NCBI RefSeq assembly: GCF_000689415.1
Contig: NZ_HG322950.1
Span: 1,054,001 to 1,118,000, forward strand
DNA length: 64,000 nucleotides
Reading direction: 5' to 3'
From: Pseudomonas knackmussii B13
GTDB lineage: Bacteria > Pseudomonadota > Gammaproteobacteria > Pseudomonadales > Pseudomonadaceae
The notes below the pieces were generated by a model. The model ran no database searches. It saw only the letters and a list, made by a program, of their open reading frames with translations, and was not told the origin of the DNA. Below, piece after piece: positions 42,273 through 51,262 of the stretch (its first letter is position 1; the number at the start of each line of letters is the position of its first letter). A program made the position numbers and the translations under genes.

Positions 42273-43385
42273 ATGCATTGCGCTTCCCCGATCAAACGCC
42301 GTCATTCCCGCAAGATCTGGGTCGGTTCGGTGCCCGTAGGCGGCGATGCGCCCATCGCCGTCCAGAGCATGACCAACACCGACACGCTGGACGTCGCTGC
42401 CACAGTGGCGCAGATCCGTCGCCTGGAAGAAGCCGGCGCCGACATCGTCCGCGTCTCGGTGCCGGACATGGACGCCGCCGAAGCCTTCGGCAAGATCAAG
42501 CAGCAGGTCCAGGTTCCCCTGGTCGCCGATATCCACTTCGACTACAAGATCGCCCTGCGCGTGGCCGAACTGGGTGTCGATTGCCTGCGCATCAACCCGG
42601 GCAACATCGGTCGCGAAGACCGCGTGCGCGCGGTGGTCGACGCTGCTCGTGACAAGAACATCCCGATCCGCATCGGCGTCAACGCCGGTTCGCTGGAGAA
42701 GGACCTGCAGAAGAAGTACGGCGAGCCGACTCCCGAAGCCCTGCTGGAATCGGCCATGCGCCATGTCGATCATCTCGACAAGCTGGACTTCCAGAACTTC
42801 AAGGTCAGTGTGAAGGCCTCCGACGTGTTCATGGCCGTCGCCGCCTACCGCCTGCTGGCCAAGCAGATCGAACAGCCGCTGCACCTGGGTATCACCGAGG
42901 CCGGCGGCCTGCGTTCGGGCACCGTGAAGTCCGCGGTGGGCTTGGGCATGCTGCTCGCCGAGGGCATTGGCGACACCATCCGCATCTCCCTGGCCGCCGA
43001 TCCGGTGGAGGAGATCAAGGTCGGCTTCGACATCCTCAAGTCCCTGCACCTGCGCTCGCGCGGCATCAACTTCATCGCCTGCCCGAGCTGCTCGCGGCAG
43101 AACTTCGACGTGGTCAAGACCATGAATGAGCTGGAAGGCCGCCTCGAAGACCTGCTGGTGCCGCTGGACGTCGCGGTGATCGGCTGCGTGGTCAATGGCC
43201 CGGGCGAAGCCAAGGAAGCGCACATCGGCCTCACCGGCGGTACGCCGAACAACCTGGTGTACATCGACGGCAAGCCGGCGCAGAAGCTGCAGAACGAAAA
43301 CCTGGTGGATGAGCTGGAACGGCTGATCCGCGCAAAAGCGGCCGAGAAGGCCGAGGCCGACGCCGCCCTGATCGTGCGTGGCTGA
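42273..43385 (+). CDS. ispG: 4-hydroxy-3-methylbut-2-enyl diphosphate synthase (GcpE)
   Basis: The 370-aa [4Fe-4S] enzyme of the MEP isoprenoid pathway reduces MEcPP to HMBPP. AVQSMTNTDTLDV opens the TIM barrel, and the C-terminal cluster domain carries CPSCSRQNFDVV, GCVVNGPGEA and the conserved Glu. It begins 2 nt after rodZ and is followed by hisS after 18 nt. Confidence 0.97.
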   Translation: MHCASPIKRRHSRKIWVGSVPVGGDAPIAVQSMTNTDTLDVAATVAQIRRLEEAGADIVRVSVPDMDAAEAFGKIKQQVQVPLVADIHFDYKIALRVAELGVDCLRINPGNIGREDRVRAVVDAARDKNIPIRIGVNAGSLEKDLQKKYGEPTPEALLESAMRHVDHLDKLDFQNFKVSVKASDVFMAVAAYRLLAKQIEQPLHLGITEAGGLRSGTVKSAVGLGMLLAEGIGDTIRISLAADPVEEIKVGFDILKSLHLRSRGINFIACPSCSRQNFDVVKTMNELEGRLEDLLVPLDVAVIGCVVNGPGEAKEAHIGLTGGTPNNLVYIDGKPAQKLQNENLVDELERLIRAKAAEKAEADAALIVRG

Positions 43386-43403
43386 CCGCTACAAGGACCC
43401 TAC

Positions 43404-44693
43404 GTGAGCAAGTCCCTGCAAGCCATTCGTGGCATGAACGACATCCTGCCGGAGCAGACTCCTGCCTGGCGCTACCTCGAGCGCACCTTCGCCGATCTGC
43501 TGGATGGCTACGGCTACAGCGAGATCCGCCTGCCGATCCTGGAGTTCACCGAGCTCTTCGCCCGCGGTATCGGCGAAGGCACCGACGTGGTCGACAAGGA
43601 GATGTACACCTTCCTCGACCGTAACGAAGAGTCGCTGACCCTGCGTCCCGAAGGCACCGCGGGCACCGTGCGCGCTGTGCTGGAGCACGGCATGACCGGT
43701 GGCGGCCAGGTGCAGAAGCTGTGGTACGCCGGCCCGATGTTCCGCTACGAGAAGCCGCAGAAGGGGCGTTACCGCCAGTTCCACCAGATCGGTGTGGAAG
43801 TCTTCAACCTGGCCGGTCCCGACATCGACGCCGAGCTCATCGTGCTCACCTGGCGCCTGTGGAAGAAGCTCGGTCTGGCCGATTCGGTGACCCTGCAGCT
43901 CAACAGCCTGGGTTCCAGCGAGGCGCGCGCAACCTATCGCGACGCCCTGGTGGCCTTCCTCAAGGAGCGCTACGACCAGCTCGACGAGGACAGTCAGCGC
44001 CGCCTGACCACCAACCCGCTGCGCATCCTCGACAGCAAGAACGAAACCACCCAGGCCCTGCTGGTCGGCGCACCGACCCTGCACGACTACCTGGACGAAG
44101 AATCGCGCGTGCACTTCGAAGGCCTGAAGGCGCGCCTGGATGCCGCCGGCATCGCCTACGAGATCAACCCGAAACTGGTTCGCGGCCTGGATTACTACAG
44201 CCGCACCGTATTCGAGTGGGTCACCACCAAGCTCGGCTCCCAGGGAACCGTTTGCGCCGGGGGGCGCTACGACGGCCTGGTCACCCAGTTCGGCGGCAAG
44301 CCGACTCCGGGTGTGGGCTTCGCCATGGGCGTCGAGCGCCTGGTGCTGCTGCTGGAAACCCTGGGCCTGGTGCCGGCAGAACTGGCCCGTCCGGCCGACC
44401 TCTATGTATGCGCCTTCGGCGAGCCGGCCGAGCTGGCCGCGCTGACCCTAGCAGAGCGCCTGCGCGATGCCCTGCCGGGCGTGCGCCTGCTGGTCAACGC
44501 CGGCGCCGGCAGCTTCAAGAGCCAGTTCAAGAAAGCCGACAAGAGCGGCGCGCAGTTCGCCCTGATCATGGGTGACGACGAGCTGGCTGCCCGCGTGGTA
44601 GGTTTCAAGCCCCTGCGCGGCGAGGGCGAGCAACAGAACATTGCCTGGGATGCTCTGCCCGAGCACCTGGCAGCCTGCCTCAAACAGGCCTGA
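43404..44693 (+). CDS. hisS: Histidyl-tRNA synthetase
   Basis: The 429-aa class II synthetase has motif 1 near RYLERTFADLLDGYGYSEIRLP, motif 2 in LWYAGPMFRYEKPQ with RQFHQ, the histidine-specific GLDYYSRTVFEW, motif 3 in GVGFAMGVERL, and a C-terminal anticodon domain. It starts with GTG at 43404. Length is normal. Confidence 0.98.
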   Translation: MSKSLQAIRGMNDILPEQTPAWRYLERTFADLLDGYGYSEIRLPILEFTELFARGIGEGTDVVDKEMYTFLDRNEESLTLRPEGTAGTVRAVLEHGMTGGGQVQKLWYAGPMFRYEKPQKGRYRQFHQIGVEVFNLAGPDIDAELIVLTWRLWKKLGLADSVTLQLNSLGSSEARATYRDALVAFLKERYDQLDEDSQRRLTTNPLRILDSKNETTQALLVGAPTLHDYLDEESRVHFEGLKARLDAAGIAYEINPKLVRGLDYYSRTVFEWVTTKLGSQGTVCAGGRYDGLVTQFGGKPTPGVGFAMGVERLVLLLETLGLVPAELARPADLYVCAFGEPAELAALTLAERLRDALPGVRLLVNAGAGSFKSQFKKADKSGAQFALIMGDDELAARVVGFKPLRGEGEQQNIAWDALPEHLAACLKQA

Positions 44694-44718
44694 GAAAAGA
44701 CCGTATAGGAGTATTGGG

Positions 44719-45363
44719 GTGACCACGCGTACCGAAGAAGAACAACTGGCGGACATCAAGGACTGGTGGCAGCGCAATGGCTCGCCCCTGCTCACCGGTG
44801 CCGCGCTGGCGCTGGTGGTGGTGTTCGGCTGGAAGGCCTGGACCAAGTACCAGGCCAATCAGGCGCAGGGCGCGTCCATCCTCTACCAGGAACTGGTGGA
44901 GAGTTCGCTGACCCCGTCCGGCAAGCCCGATACCGCGCGTGTCGCCGAACTGGCTGGCAAGCTGACCAGCGAATACGGCGGCACCCCGTACGCCCAATAC
45001 GGCCGTCTGTTCGTGGCCAAGGTCGCCGTGGATGCCGGCAAGCTGGACGATGCCGCCAGCGAGCTGAAAGGCGTGGTCGACAAGCCGGCCGACGCCACCC
45101 TCGGTGAACTGGCGCGTCAGCGCCTGGCCCGCGTCCTGGCTGCCCAGGGCAAGGCCGAAGAAGGTCTGAAACTGCTCGAAGGCACTGCTGACAAGGCTTT
45201 CGTAGCCAACCGCGAAGAGCTCAAGGGCGACCTGCTGGTGCAACTCAAGCGAACCGATGAAGCCCGTGCCGCCTACGAGAAGGCCAAGGCCGCTCTGCCG
45301 GAAGACGCCGCCTCCGGCGCCCTGCAGGTGAAACTCGACGACCTGGCCAAGGGAGGCGCCTGA
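44719..45363 (+). CDS. yfgM: Ancillary SecYEG translocon subunit YfgM (TPR-like)
   Basis: A 214-aa single-span inner-membrane protein with one helix (GAALALVVVFGWKAW, residues about 26-40) and a periplasmic TPR-like helical domain. In E. coli YfgM works with PpiD at the translocon. TAGGAG (44706-44711) supports the GTG start. The hisS-yfgM-bamB-der order is the standard gammaproteobacterial one. Confidence 0.92.
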   Translation: MTTRTEEEQLADIKDWWQRNGSPLLTGAALALVVVFGWKAWTKYQANQAQGASILYQELVESSLTPSGKPDTARVAELAGKLTSEYGGTPYAQYGRLFVAKVAVDAGKLDDAASELKGVVDKPADATLGELARQRLARVLAAQGKAEEGLKLLEGTADKAFVANREELKGDLLVQLKRTDEARAAYEKAKAALPEDAASGALQVKLDDLAKGGA

Positions 45364-45364
45364 G

Positions 45365-46507
45365 ATGATGCGCTGGAATCATGCGGCGCTGTTGGCGCTG
45401 ACCCTGCTCGCTGTGGGCTGCAGCAGCAACAGCAAGAAAGAACTGCCGCCGGCTGAACTCACCGACATCAAGGAAGAAGTTCGCCTGGACAAACAGTGGA
45501 GCCGCTCGGTCGGTGACGGCCAGGGCGACCTCTACGAACTGCTGACGCCGGCCGTGGATGGTTCGACCATCTACGCCGCCGCTGCCGAAGGTCGCGTCAT
45601 GGCCATGCAGCGCGAAAGCGGTGACGTGCTCTGGAAGAAAGACCTCGACCTGCCGATTTCCGGCGGTGTTGGCGTCGGTGGCGGCCTGGTTCTGGTCGGC
45701 ACCCTGAAAGGTGACGTGGTTGCCCTGAATGCCGCCGACGGCGAGCAGAAGTGGCGGACCCGCGTGCCCAGCGAAGTGCTGTCTGCCCCGGTTACCGACG
45801 GCGACGTGGTCGTGCTGCAAACCCAGGACGACAAGCTGATCGCCCTCGACGCCAGCACCGGCAATCAGCGTTGGGTCTACGAAAACACCGTGCCCGTGCT
45901 GACCTTGCGCGGCACCGGCTCGCCGATCATCGCCGGTCGCATGGCGATCGCCGGCCTGGCCAGCGGCAAGGTAGTGGCGGTCGACCTGCAACGCGGCCTG
46001 CCGGCGTGGGAAACCCGCGTTGCCGTGCCTCAAGGTCGTTCGGAGCTGGATCGCGTAGTCGACATCGACGGCGGCCTGATCCTCGACGACAACGTGATCT
46101 ACGTGGCTACCTACCAGGGCCGCGCCGCCGCGCTCGACCTGGCCAGCGGCCGCGTGCTCTGGCAGCGCGAGGCGTCGAGCTATGCCGGCGTCAGCGAAGG
46201 CATGGGCAACGTCTATGTCAGCGATGCCAGCGGCACCGTCGAGTCCCTCGACGGCCGCAGCTCCTCGTCGCTGTGGAGCAACGATGCACTGGCGCGCCGC
46301 CAGCTGTCGGCGCCGGCTGTGTTCTCCAGCAACGTCGTGGTCGGCGATCTGGAAGGTTACATCCACCTGCTGAGCCAGGTGGACGGTCGCTTCGTCGGCC
46401 GCGAGAAGGTCGACGGCGACGGCGTGCGTGTGCGCCCGCTGGTCGTGGACAAGTGGATGTACGTGTACGGCAACAGCGGCAAGCTGGTCGCCTACACCAT
46501 TCGCTAA
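45365..46507 (+). CDS. bamB: Outer-membrane assembly lipoprotein BamB
   Basis: The 380-aa eight-bladed beta-propeller lipoprotein of the BAM complex has a lipobox LLAVGC (Cys near residue 19) and repeating PQQ-like blades, e.g. GRVMAMQRESGDVLWKKDL and DDKLIALDASTGNQRW. ATG 45365 and 45368 are both possible starts. A strong terminator separates it from der. Confidence 0.96.
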   Translation: MMRWNHAALLALTLLAVGCSSNSKKELPPAELTDIKEEVRLDKQWSRSVGDGQGDLYELLTPAVDGSTIYAAAAEGRVMAMQRESGDVLWKKDLDLPISGGVGVGGGLVLVGTLKGDVVALNAADGEQKWRTRVPSEVLSAPVTDGDVVVLQTQDDKLIALDASTGNQRWVYENTVPVLTLRGTGSPIIAGRMAIAGLASGKVVAVDLQRGLPAWETRVAVPQGRSELDRVVDIDGGLILDDNVIYVATYQGRAAALDLASGRVLWQREASSYAGVSEGMGNVYVSDASGTVESLDGRSSSSLWSNDALARRQLSAPAVFSSNVVVGDLEGYIHLLSQVDGRFVGREKVDGDGVRVRPLVVDKWMYVYGNSGKLVAYTIR

Positions 46508-46523
46508 GCTGTATGTGTTACCT

Positions 46524-46563
46524 GCCGGCCGCTGTTCGACGACAGCGGCCGGCGCGTTTTTTT
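46524..46563 (+). terminator. Intrinsic terminator after bamB
   Basis: GCCGGCCGCTGT/ACAGCGGCCGGC, 12-bp stem, followed by a T7 run (46557-46563) just upstream of der. Confidence 0.93.
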
Positions 46564-46592
46564 AGAAACCCTGAATTTATCTGGAGAGCCGC

Positions 46593-48143
46593 ATGGTTCC
46601 CGTAATCGCCCTGGTGGGCCGCCCGAACGTCGGCAAGTCCACCCTGTTCAACCGCCTGACCCGCACCCGTGACGCCATCGTCGCCGAGTACGCCGGTCTG
46701 ACCCGCGACCGCCAATACGGCGAGGCCAAGTGGCAGGGGGAGAAGGTCATCGTCACCGGCCCCCCCCCCCCCCGCCAATACGGCGAGGCCAAGTGGCAGG
46801 GCAAGAAGTTCATCGTCATCGATACCGGTGGTATCTCCGGTGACGAAGAGGGCATCGACGCCAAGATGGCCGAGCAGTCACTGCAGGCCATCGAAGAGGC
46901 CGATGCCGTCCTGTTCATGGTCGACTCGCGCGCGGGCCTCACCGCAGCCGACCAGATGATTGCCGAGCACCTGCGCAAGCGGAACAAGCGCAGCTTCCTG
47001 GTGGCGAACAAGGTCGACACCGTCGATCCGGATATCGCCCGCGCCGAGTTCAGCCCGCTGGGCCTTGGCCATGCGATCCCGATCGCCGCCGCCCACGGCC
47101 GCGGCATCACCCAGATGCTGCAGGAAGCCCTGGGCGACATGTTCGCTCCCGAGCCCGAGGCGCCGGAAGACAACGACCTGCCGAGCGAGCTGGAAGAAGT
47201 CGCCGAAGGCGAGGAAGCCAAGCGCATCCCCGGCCCGAGCGAGAAAGACGGCATCAAGATCGCCATCATCGGCCGCCCCAACGTCGGCAAGTCGACGCTG
47301 GTGAACCGCATGCTCGGCGAGGAGCGGGTGATCGTCTATGACCAGGCCGGCACCACCCGCGACAGCATCTACATCCCCTTCGAGCGCAACGAAGAGAAGT
47401 ACACCCTGATCGACACCGCCGGCGTACGTCGCCGCGGCAAGATCTTCGAGGCGGTCGAGAAGTTCTCGGTGGTGAAGACCCTGCAGGCGATCCAGGACGC
47501 CAACGTGGTGATCTTCGTCATGGACGCCCGCGAAGGCGTGGTCGAGCACGACCTCAACCTGCTCGGCTTCGTGCTGGAGACCGGCCGCGCGCTGGTCATC
47601 GCACTGAACAAGTGGGACGGCATGGAGTCGGGCGAGCGCGAGTACGTGAAGACCGAGCTCGAGCGTCGCCTGCTGTTCGCCGACTTCGCCGACATCCATT
47701 TCATCTCGGCGCTGCACGGCACCGGCGTGGGCCACCTGTACAAGTCGGTGCAGGAATCGTTCCGCTCCGCCGTGACCCGCTGGCCGACCAGCAAGCTGAC
47801 GCAGATCCTCGAGGACGCGGTGCAGACGCACCAGCCGCCGATGGTCAATGGCCGCCGCATCAAGCTGCGCTACGCCCACCTGGGCGGCGCCAACCCGCCG
47901 TTGATCGTGATCCACGGCAACCAGGTGGAGGCGGTGCCCAAGGCCTACACCCGTTACCTGGAGAAGACCTACCGTCGTGTGCTGAAGCTGGTCGGCACGC
48001 CGATCCGCATCGAGTACAAGGGCGGCGACAACCCGTTCGAGGGCAAGAAGACCCAGCTCACCGATCGCCAGGTCAACAAGAAGCGCCGCCTGATGTCGCA
48101 CCACAAGAAGGCCGAGAAGAAGAAGAAGGACAAGCGCAAGTAA
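46593..48143 (+). CDS. der: Ribosome-assembly GTPase Der (EngA), with a 21-codon insertion in G-domain 1
   Basis: Der is the essential two-GTPase-domain factor for 50S assembly. Domain 1 has GRPNVGKS (residues about 8-15), domain 2 has the same P-loop (GRPNVGKSTLVNRM, about 228-241) and DTAGVRRRGKI, and the C-terminus is the KH-like domain with a basic tail (KKAEKKKKDKRK). The protein is 516 aa; orthologues are about 493-495. The excess is a 63-bp in-frame tandem duplication between G2 and G3 of domain 1: the motif RQYGEAKWQG appears twice, at 46711 and 46774. Between the copies lies a run of 14 C (46760-46773) giving PPPP. The normal continuation KKFIVIDTGG then follows. The duplicated region includes the switch I-to-G3 path, so I suspect a sequencing or assembly artefact. 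If real, it would alter an essential GTPase. Confidence 0.93.
   Translation: MVPVIALVGRPNVGKSTLFNRLTRTRDAIVAEYAGLTRDRQYGEAKWQGEKVIVTGPPPPRQYGEAKWQGKKFIVIDTGGISGDEEGIDAKMAEQSLQAIEEADAVLFMVDSRAGLTAADQMIAEHLRKRNKRSFLVANKVDTVDPDIARAEFSPLGLGHAIPIAAAHGRGITQMLQEALGDMFAPEPEAPEDNDLPSELEEVAEGEEAKRIPGPSEKDGIKIAIIGRPNVGKSTLVNRMLGEERVIVYDQAGTTRDSIYIPFERNEEKYTLIDTAGVRRRGKIFEAVEKFSVVKTLQAIQDANVVIFVMDAREGVVEHDLNLLGFVLETGRALVIALNKWDGMESGEREYVKTELERRLLFADFADIHFISALHGTGVGHLYKSVQESFRSAVTRWPTSKLTQILEDAVQTHQPPMVNGRRIKLRYAHLGGANPPLIVIHGNQVEAVPKAYTRYLEKTYRRVLKLVGTPIRIEYKGGDNPFEGKKTQLTDRQVNKKRRLMSHHKKAEKKKKDKRK
46709..46801 (+). repeat. 63-bp imperfect tandem duplication with C14 homopolymer inside der
   Basis: CCGCCAATACGG... 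(30 bp) at 46709-46738 recurs at 46772-46801. The first copy continues GGGAGAAGGTCATCGTCACCGG then C14, and the second continues with the expected codons GGCAAGAAGTTCATCGTCATC. The first continuation is a degraded version of the second (K->E, F->V, missing D) ending in poly-C, the reverse complement of poly-G. Confidence 0.9.
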
Positions 48144-48158
48144 CGCGCCCCCTCTTCT

Positions 48159-48240
48159 CGTAGGATGGGTTGAGGCACGAAACCCATGCTGGGTTCGCTC
48201 ACCCCATCCTACCGGCGTGTGACCGATAGGATGGGGCTGC
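48159..48240. repeat. TAGGATGGG-type intergenic repeat
   Basis: TAGGATGGGTTGAG...CACCCCATCCTA (48159-48212) is an inverted repeat common in Pseudomonas, followed by a truncated extra half-copy ATAGGATGGGG (48226-48240). Confidence 0.7.
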
Positions 48241-48300
48241 TTCCCGCTTCAGGCGTCGGGCTTTAAGCTAGGCAACCCTCTTTGCCTGCAGCCCTCCGCC

Positions 48301-49449
48301 ATGCTCACCAGCAAACTGCCCAACGTCGGCACCACCATCTTCACCCGCATGTCGCAGCTCGCCGCCGAGTGCGGTGCGCTCAACCTGTCCCAGGGCTTCC
48401 CCGACTTCGACGGTCCTGCCGCACTGCGCGAAGCGGTAGGGCGGCACGTCATGGCTGGACACAACCAGTACTGTCCGATGACCGGCCTGCCGGCGCTGCG
48501 CGAGCAGGTGGCGGCCAAGGTCGCGAGCTTCTATGGCCGCACTGTCAGCGCTGACACCGAGGTGACCATCACCCCCGGCGCGACCGAGGCGATCTTCTGC
48601 GCGGTGCAGGCGCTGATCCGCCCCGGCGACGAAGCCATCGTCCTCGACCCTTGCTACGACAGCTACGAGCCATCGGTGGAGCTGGCCGGCGGCCGTTGCG
48701 TGCATGTCGCCCTGAGCCTGCCTGAGTTCCGCATCGACTGGCAGCGCCTGGCCGACGCCATCACCCCGCGCACCCGCGTGATCTTCCTCAACAGCCCGCA
48801 CAACCCCAGCGGTGCGCTGATCGATCGCGAAGACCTGGACCGCCTGGCTGCGCTCATTCGCGACCGCGAGATATATGTCATCAGCGACGAGGTCTACGAA
48901 CACCTGATCTATGACGGCGTACAACACGCCAGCGTGCTCGCCCATGACGAGCTGTACCCACGCGCGTTTGTCATCAGTTCCTTTGGCAAGACCTACCACG
49001 TCACCGGCTGGAAGACCGGCTACGTGGTGGCGCCGCCGGCGCTGACCGCCGAGCTGCGCAAGATTCACCAGTACGTGAACTTCTGCGGCGTGACCCCGCT
49101 GCAGTACGCACTGGCCGACTTCATGGCCGCGCACCCCGAGCACCTGCGCGAGCTGCCGGGCTTCTACCAGGCCAAGCGCGACCTGTTCTGCGACCTGCTC
49201 GGCGGCTCGCGCTTCCAGTTCCGGCGCGCCGCCGGCACCTACTTCCAGGTGGTCGACTACTCGGCGATCCGCCCGGACCTGGACGACGTGGCCATGGCCG
49301 AATGGCTGACCCGCGAACATGGCGTGGCGGCGATTCCGGTCTCGGTGTTCTACCAGCAGGCCCCGGCAGACATGCGCCTGGTGCGCTTCTGCTTCGCCAA
49401 GAAAGAGGAGACGCTGCGCCAGGCGGCGGAGAAGCTATGCGCGATCTGA
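48301..49449 (+). CDS. ybdL: Methionine aminotransferase (YbdL-like, class I PLP)
   Basis: The 382-aa fold-type I PLP enzyme has N-S-P-H-N-P-S-G for the cofactor pocket, ISDEVYEHLIYD and the PLP lysine in SSFGKTYHVTGWKTGY. The early LNLSQGFPDFDG segment and overall length fit the YbdL/glutamine-transaminase K group, which uses methionine or glutamine with 2-oxo acids. Its 3' end overlaps the omega-amidase gene by 13 bp, so the two are translationally coupled. In the methionine salvage route the transaminase makes 2-oxo-4-methylthiobutanoate or its amide and the omega-amidase removes the 2-oxoglutaramate product. Confidence 0.85.
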   Translation: MLTSKLPNVGTTIFTRMSQLAAECGALNLSQGFPDFDGPAALREAVGRHVMAGHNQYCPMTGLPALREQVAAKVASFYGRTVSADTEVTITPGATEAIFCAVQALIRPGDEAIVLDPCYDSYEPSVELAGGRCVHVALSLPEFRIDWQRLADAITPRTRVIFLNSPHNPSGALIDREDLDRLAALIRDREIYVISDEVYEHLIYDGVQHASVLAHDELYPRAFVISSFGKTYHVTGWKTGYVVAPPALTAELRKIHQYVNFCGVTPLQYALADFMAAHPEHLRELPGFYQAKRDLFCDLLGGSRFQFRRAAGTYFQVVDYSAIRPDLDDVAMAEWLTREHGVAAIPVSVFYQQAPADMRLVRFCFAKKEETLRQAAEKLCAI

Positions 49450-50231
49450 ATCAACTGCCCGACCTGAAGCTGGCCCTGGTACAGACCACCCTGGCCTGGC
49501 ACGACGCGCCAGCCAACCGCGCGCACTTCACCGCATTGCTGGAGCAGGCACGAGGCGCCGACCTGGTGATCCTGCCGGAGATGTTCACCACCGGCTTTTC
49601 CATGGACTCCTCGGCACTGGCCGAGGCGGAGGAGGGCGAGACCTACTCCTGGCTGCGCGAACAGGCCGCACGCCTGGATGCGGTAGTGACCGGCAGCGTG
49701 ATCGTCCGCGCTGCAGACGGCAGCCATCGCAACCGCCTGCTCTGGGCGCGCCCGGATGGCGAGATCCTGCACTACGACAAGCGCCACCTGTTCCGCATGG
49801 CCGGTGAGCACAAGCATTACAGCGCCGGGGAAAACCAGGCGGTGTTCGAGTGCAAGGGTTGGCGGGTGCGCCCGCTGATCTGCTACGACCTGCGCTTCCC
49901 GGCCTGGAGCCGCGACGCCCAGGACACCGACCTGCTGCTGTACACGGCGAACTGGCCGGCGGCCCGCCGCCTGCACTGGAACCGCCTGCTGCCGGCCAGG
50001 GCCATCGAGAACCTGTGCTACGTCGCGGCGGTGAACCGCGTTGGTGAAGACGGCAAGGGCCACGCCTATTCCGGCGATAGCCAGGTGCTCGACTTCCAGG
50101 GCGACTACCTGCTGGAACCCGGCGCGGCCGACGGCGTATTCCACGTCAACCTCTCGGCGCAAGCGCTGGCTGCCTACCGCGAGCGCTTCCCGGCCTATCT
50201 CGACGCGGACCGTTTCGTCATCGAGCCCTGA
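49437..50231 (+). CDS. yafV: Nitrilase-family omega-amidase (YafV-like)
   Basis: The 264-aa C-N hydrolase has the Glu-Lys-Cys triad: E in ILPEMFTTGFS, K in YDKRHLFRM and C in LICYDLRFPAW. This is the Nit2/YafV subgroup, which hydrolyses 2-oxoglutaramate and 2-oxosuccinamate. The overlap with ybdL fixes the ATG at 49437 and argues for a joint transaminase/omega-amidase pathway. Confidence 0.88.
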   Translation: MRDLNQLPDLKLALVQTTLAWHDAPANRAHFTALLEQARGADLVILPEMFTTGFSMDSSALAEAEEGETYSWLREQAARLDAVVTGSVIVRAADGSHRNRLLWARPDGEILHYDKRHLFRMAGEHKHYSAGENQAVFECKGWRVRPLICYDLRFPAWSRDAQDTDLLLYTANWPAARRLHWNRLLPARAIENLCYVAAVNRVGEDGKGHAYSGDSQVLDFQGDYLLEPGAADGVFHVNLSAQALAAYRERFPAYLDADRFVIEP

Positions 50232-50237
50232 GCGGGG

Positions 50238-50300
50238 TCGCGAGCAAGCTCGCTCCTGCAGGGATATCCCGCTTTTCGTAGGAGCGAGCTTGCCCGCGAA
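50238..50300. repeat. REP inverted pair
   Basis: Palindromes at 50238-50260 and 50277-50300 face each other with a 16-bp spacer, between convergent yafV and the aldo/keto reductase. Confidence 0.82.
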
Positions 50301-50308
50301 CTGCCGTT

Positions 50309-51262
50309 TCAATAGGCGCTAGCCGCATCCAGCCTGTGGATATCCTCCAGGCTCAGTTTCAGCCGTGTCGCCGCGATCAGGTCCGGCAACTGGTCGAGGT
50401 TCGAGGCGCTGGCGATGGGGGCGGTAATGCTTGGGCGGGCCATCAGCCAGGCGAGGGATACCTGGGTCGGCGTGGCGTCGTATTCCTCGGCCACTTCGTC
50501 CAGGGCGGCCAGCAGGGTTACGCCGCGCTCGTTCAGGTAACCCTTGACCTTGTCGGCGCGGGCCGCGCTCTTGTCGAGGTCCTCGCGGCTGCGGTACTTG
50601 CCGCTGAGGAAGCCGCCGGCCAGGGCGTAGTAGCAGATCACGCCGATGCCCAGCTCCTGCACCACCGGTTCCAGGCGCGTCTCGTAGTCGGCGCGGTCGT
50701 AGAGGTTGTAGTTCGGCTGCAGAGAGTGGTAGCAGGGCGCGCCCAGCTGGTCGGCGATGGTCTTCGCTTCGCGCAGGCGGCGGGCGTCGTAGTTGGAGGC
50801 GCCTATCACCCGCACCTTGCCCTTCTGCGCCAGGTTGGCGAAGGCGTCCAGGGTTTCCTCGAGCGGGGTATGCGTATCGTCACAGTGGGCTTGGTAGAGG
50901 TCGATGTAGTCGGTCTGCAGGCGCTGCAGCGAGCGTTCGACAGCCTGTTCGATGTAGGCGGGGGCGAGGCCCTTGAAGCCGTTGCCCATGTCCATGCCGA
51001 CCTTGGTGGCGAGGATCATGTCGTTGCGTTTGCCGGTTTTCTTCAGCCATTTGCCGATCAGGGTTTCCGACTCGCCGCCGGCATGGCCGGGCACCCAGCG
51101 CGAGTAGACGTCGGCGGTGTCGATGCAGGTCAACCCGGCTTCGTGCAGGGCGTCCAGCAGGCGGAAGGACGTGGCTTCGTCGGCGGTCCAGCCGAATACG
51201 TTGCCGCCGAACACCAGCGGTGGAATGGCCAGCCCGGAGCGGCCTAGTTCGCGAAGGTTCAC
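50309..51262 (-). CDS. Aldo/keto reductase
   Basis: The 317-aa NADPH-dependent oxidoreductase belongs to the AKR superfamily, shaker-beta/YajO-like group. The tetrad is visible as Asp and Tyr in IDTADVYSRW, Lys in LATKVGMD and His in YQAHCDD; the NADP-binding end contains SASNLDQL. GGAGG on the minus strand (plus 51272-51276) lies 9 nt before the GTG at 51262, which is better than an upstream ATG that would add 13 residues. Substrate unknown. It is divergent from the DapA-like gene. Confidence 0.88.
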   Translation of the reverse strand: MNLRELGRSGLAIPPLVFGGNVFGWTADEATSFRLLDALHEAGLTCIDTADVYSRWVPGHAGGESETLIGKWLKKTGKRNDMILATKVGMDMGNGFKGLAPAYIEQAVERSLQRLQTDYIDLYQAHCDDTHTPLEETLDAFANLAQKGKVRVIGASNYDARRLREAKTIADQLGAPCYHSLQPNYNLYDRADYETRLEPVVQELGIGVICYYALAGGFLSGKYRSREDLDKSAARADKVKGYLNERGVTLLAALDEVAEEYDATPTQVSLAWLMARPSITAPIASASNLDQLPDLIAATRLKLSLEDIHRLDAASAY

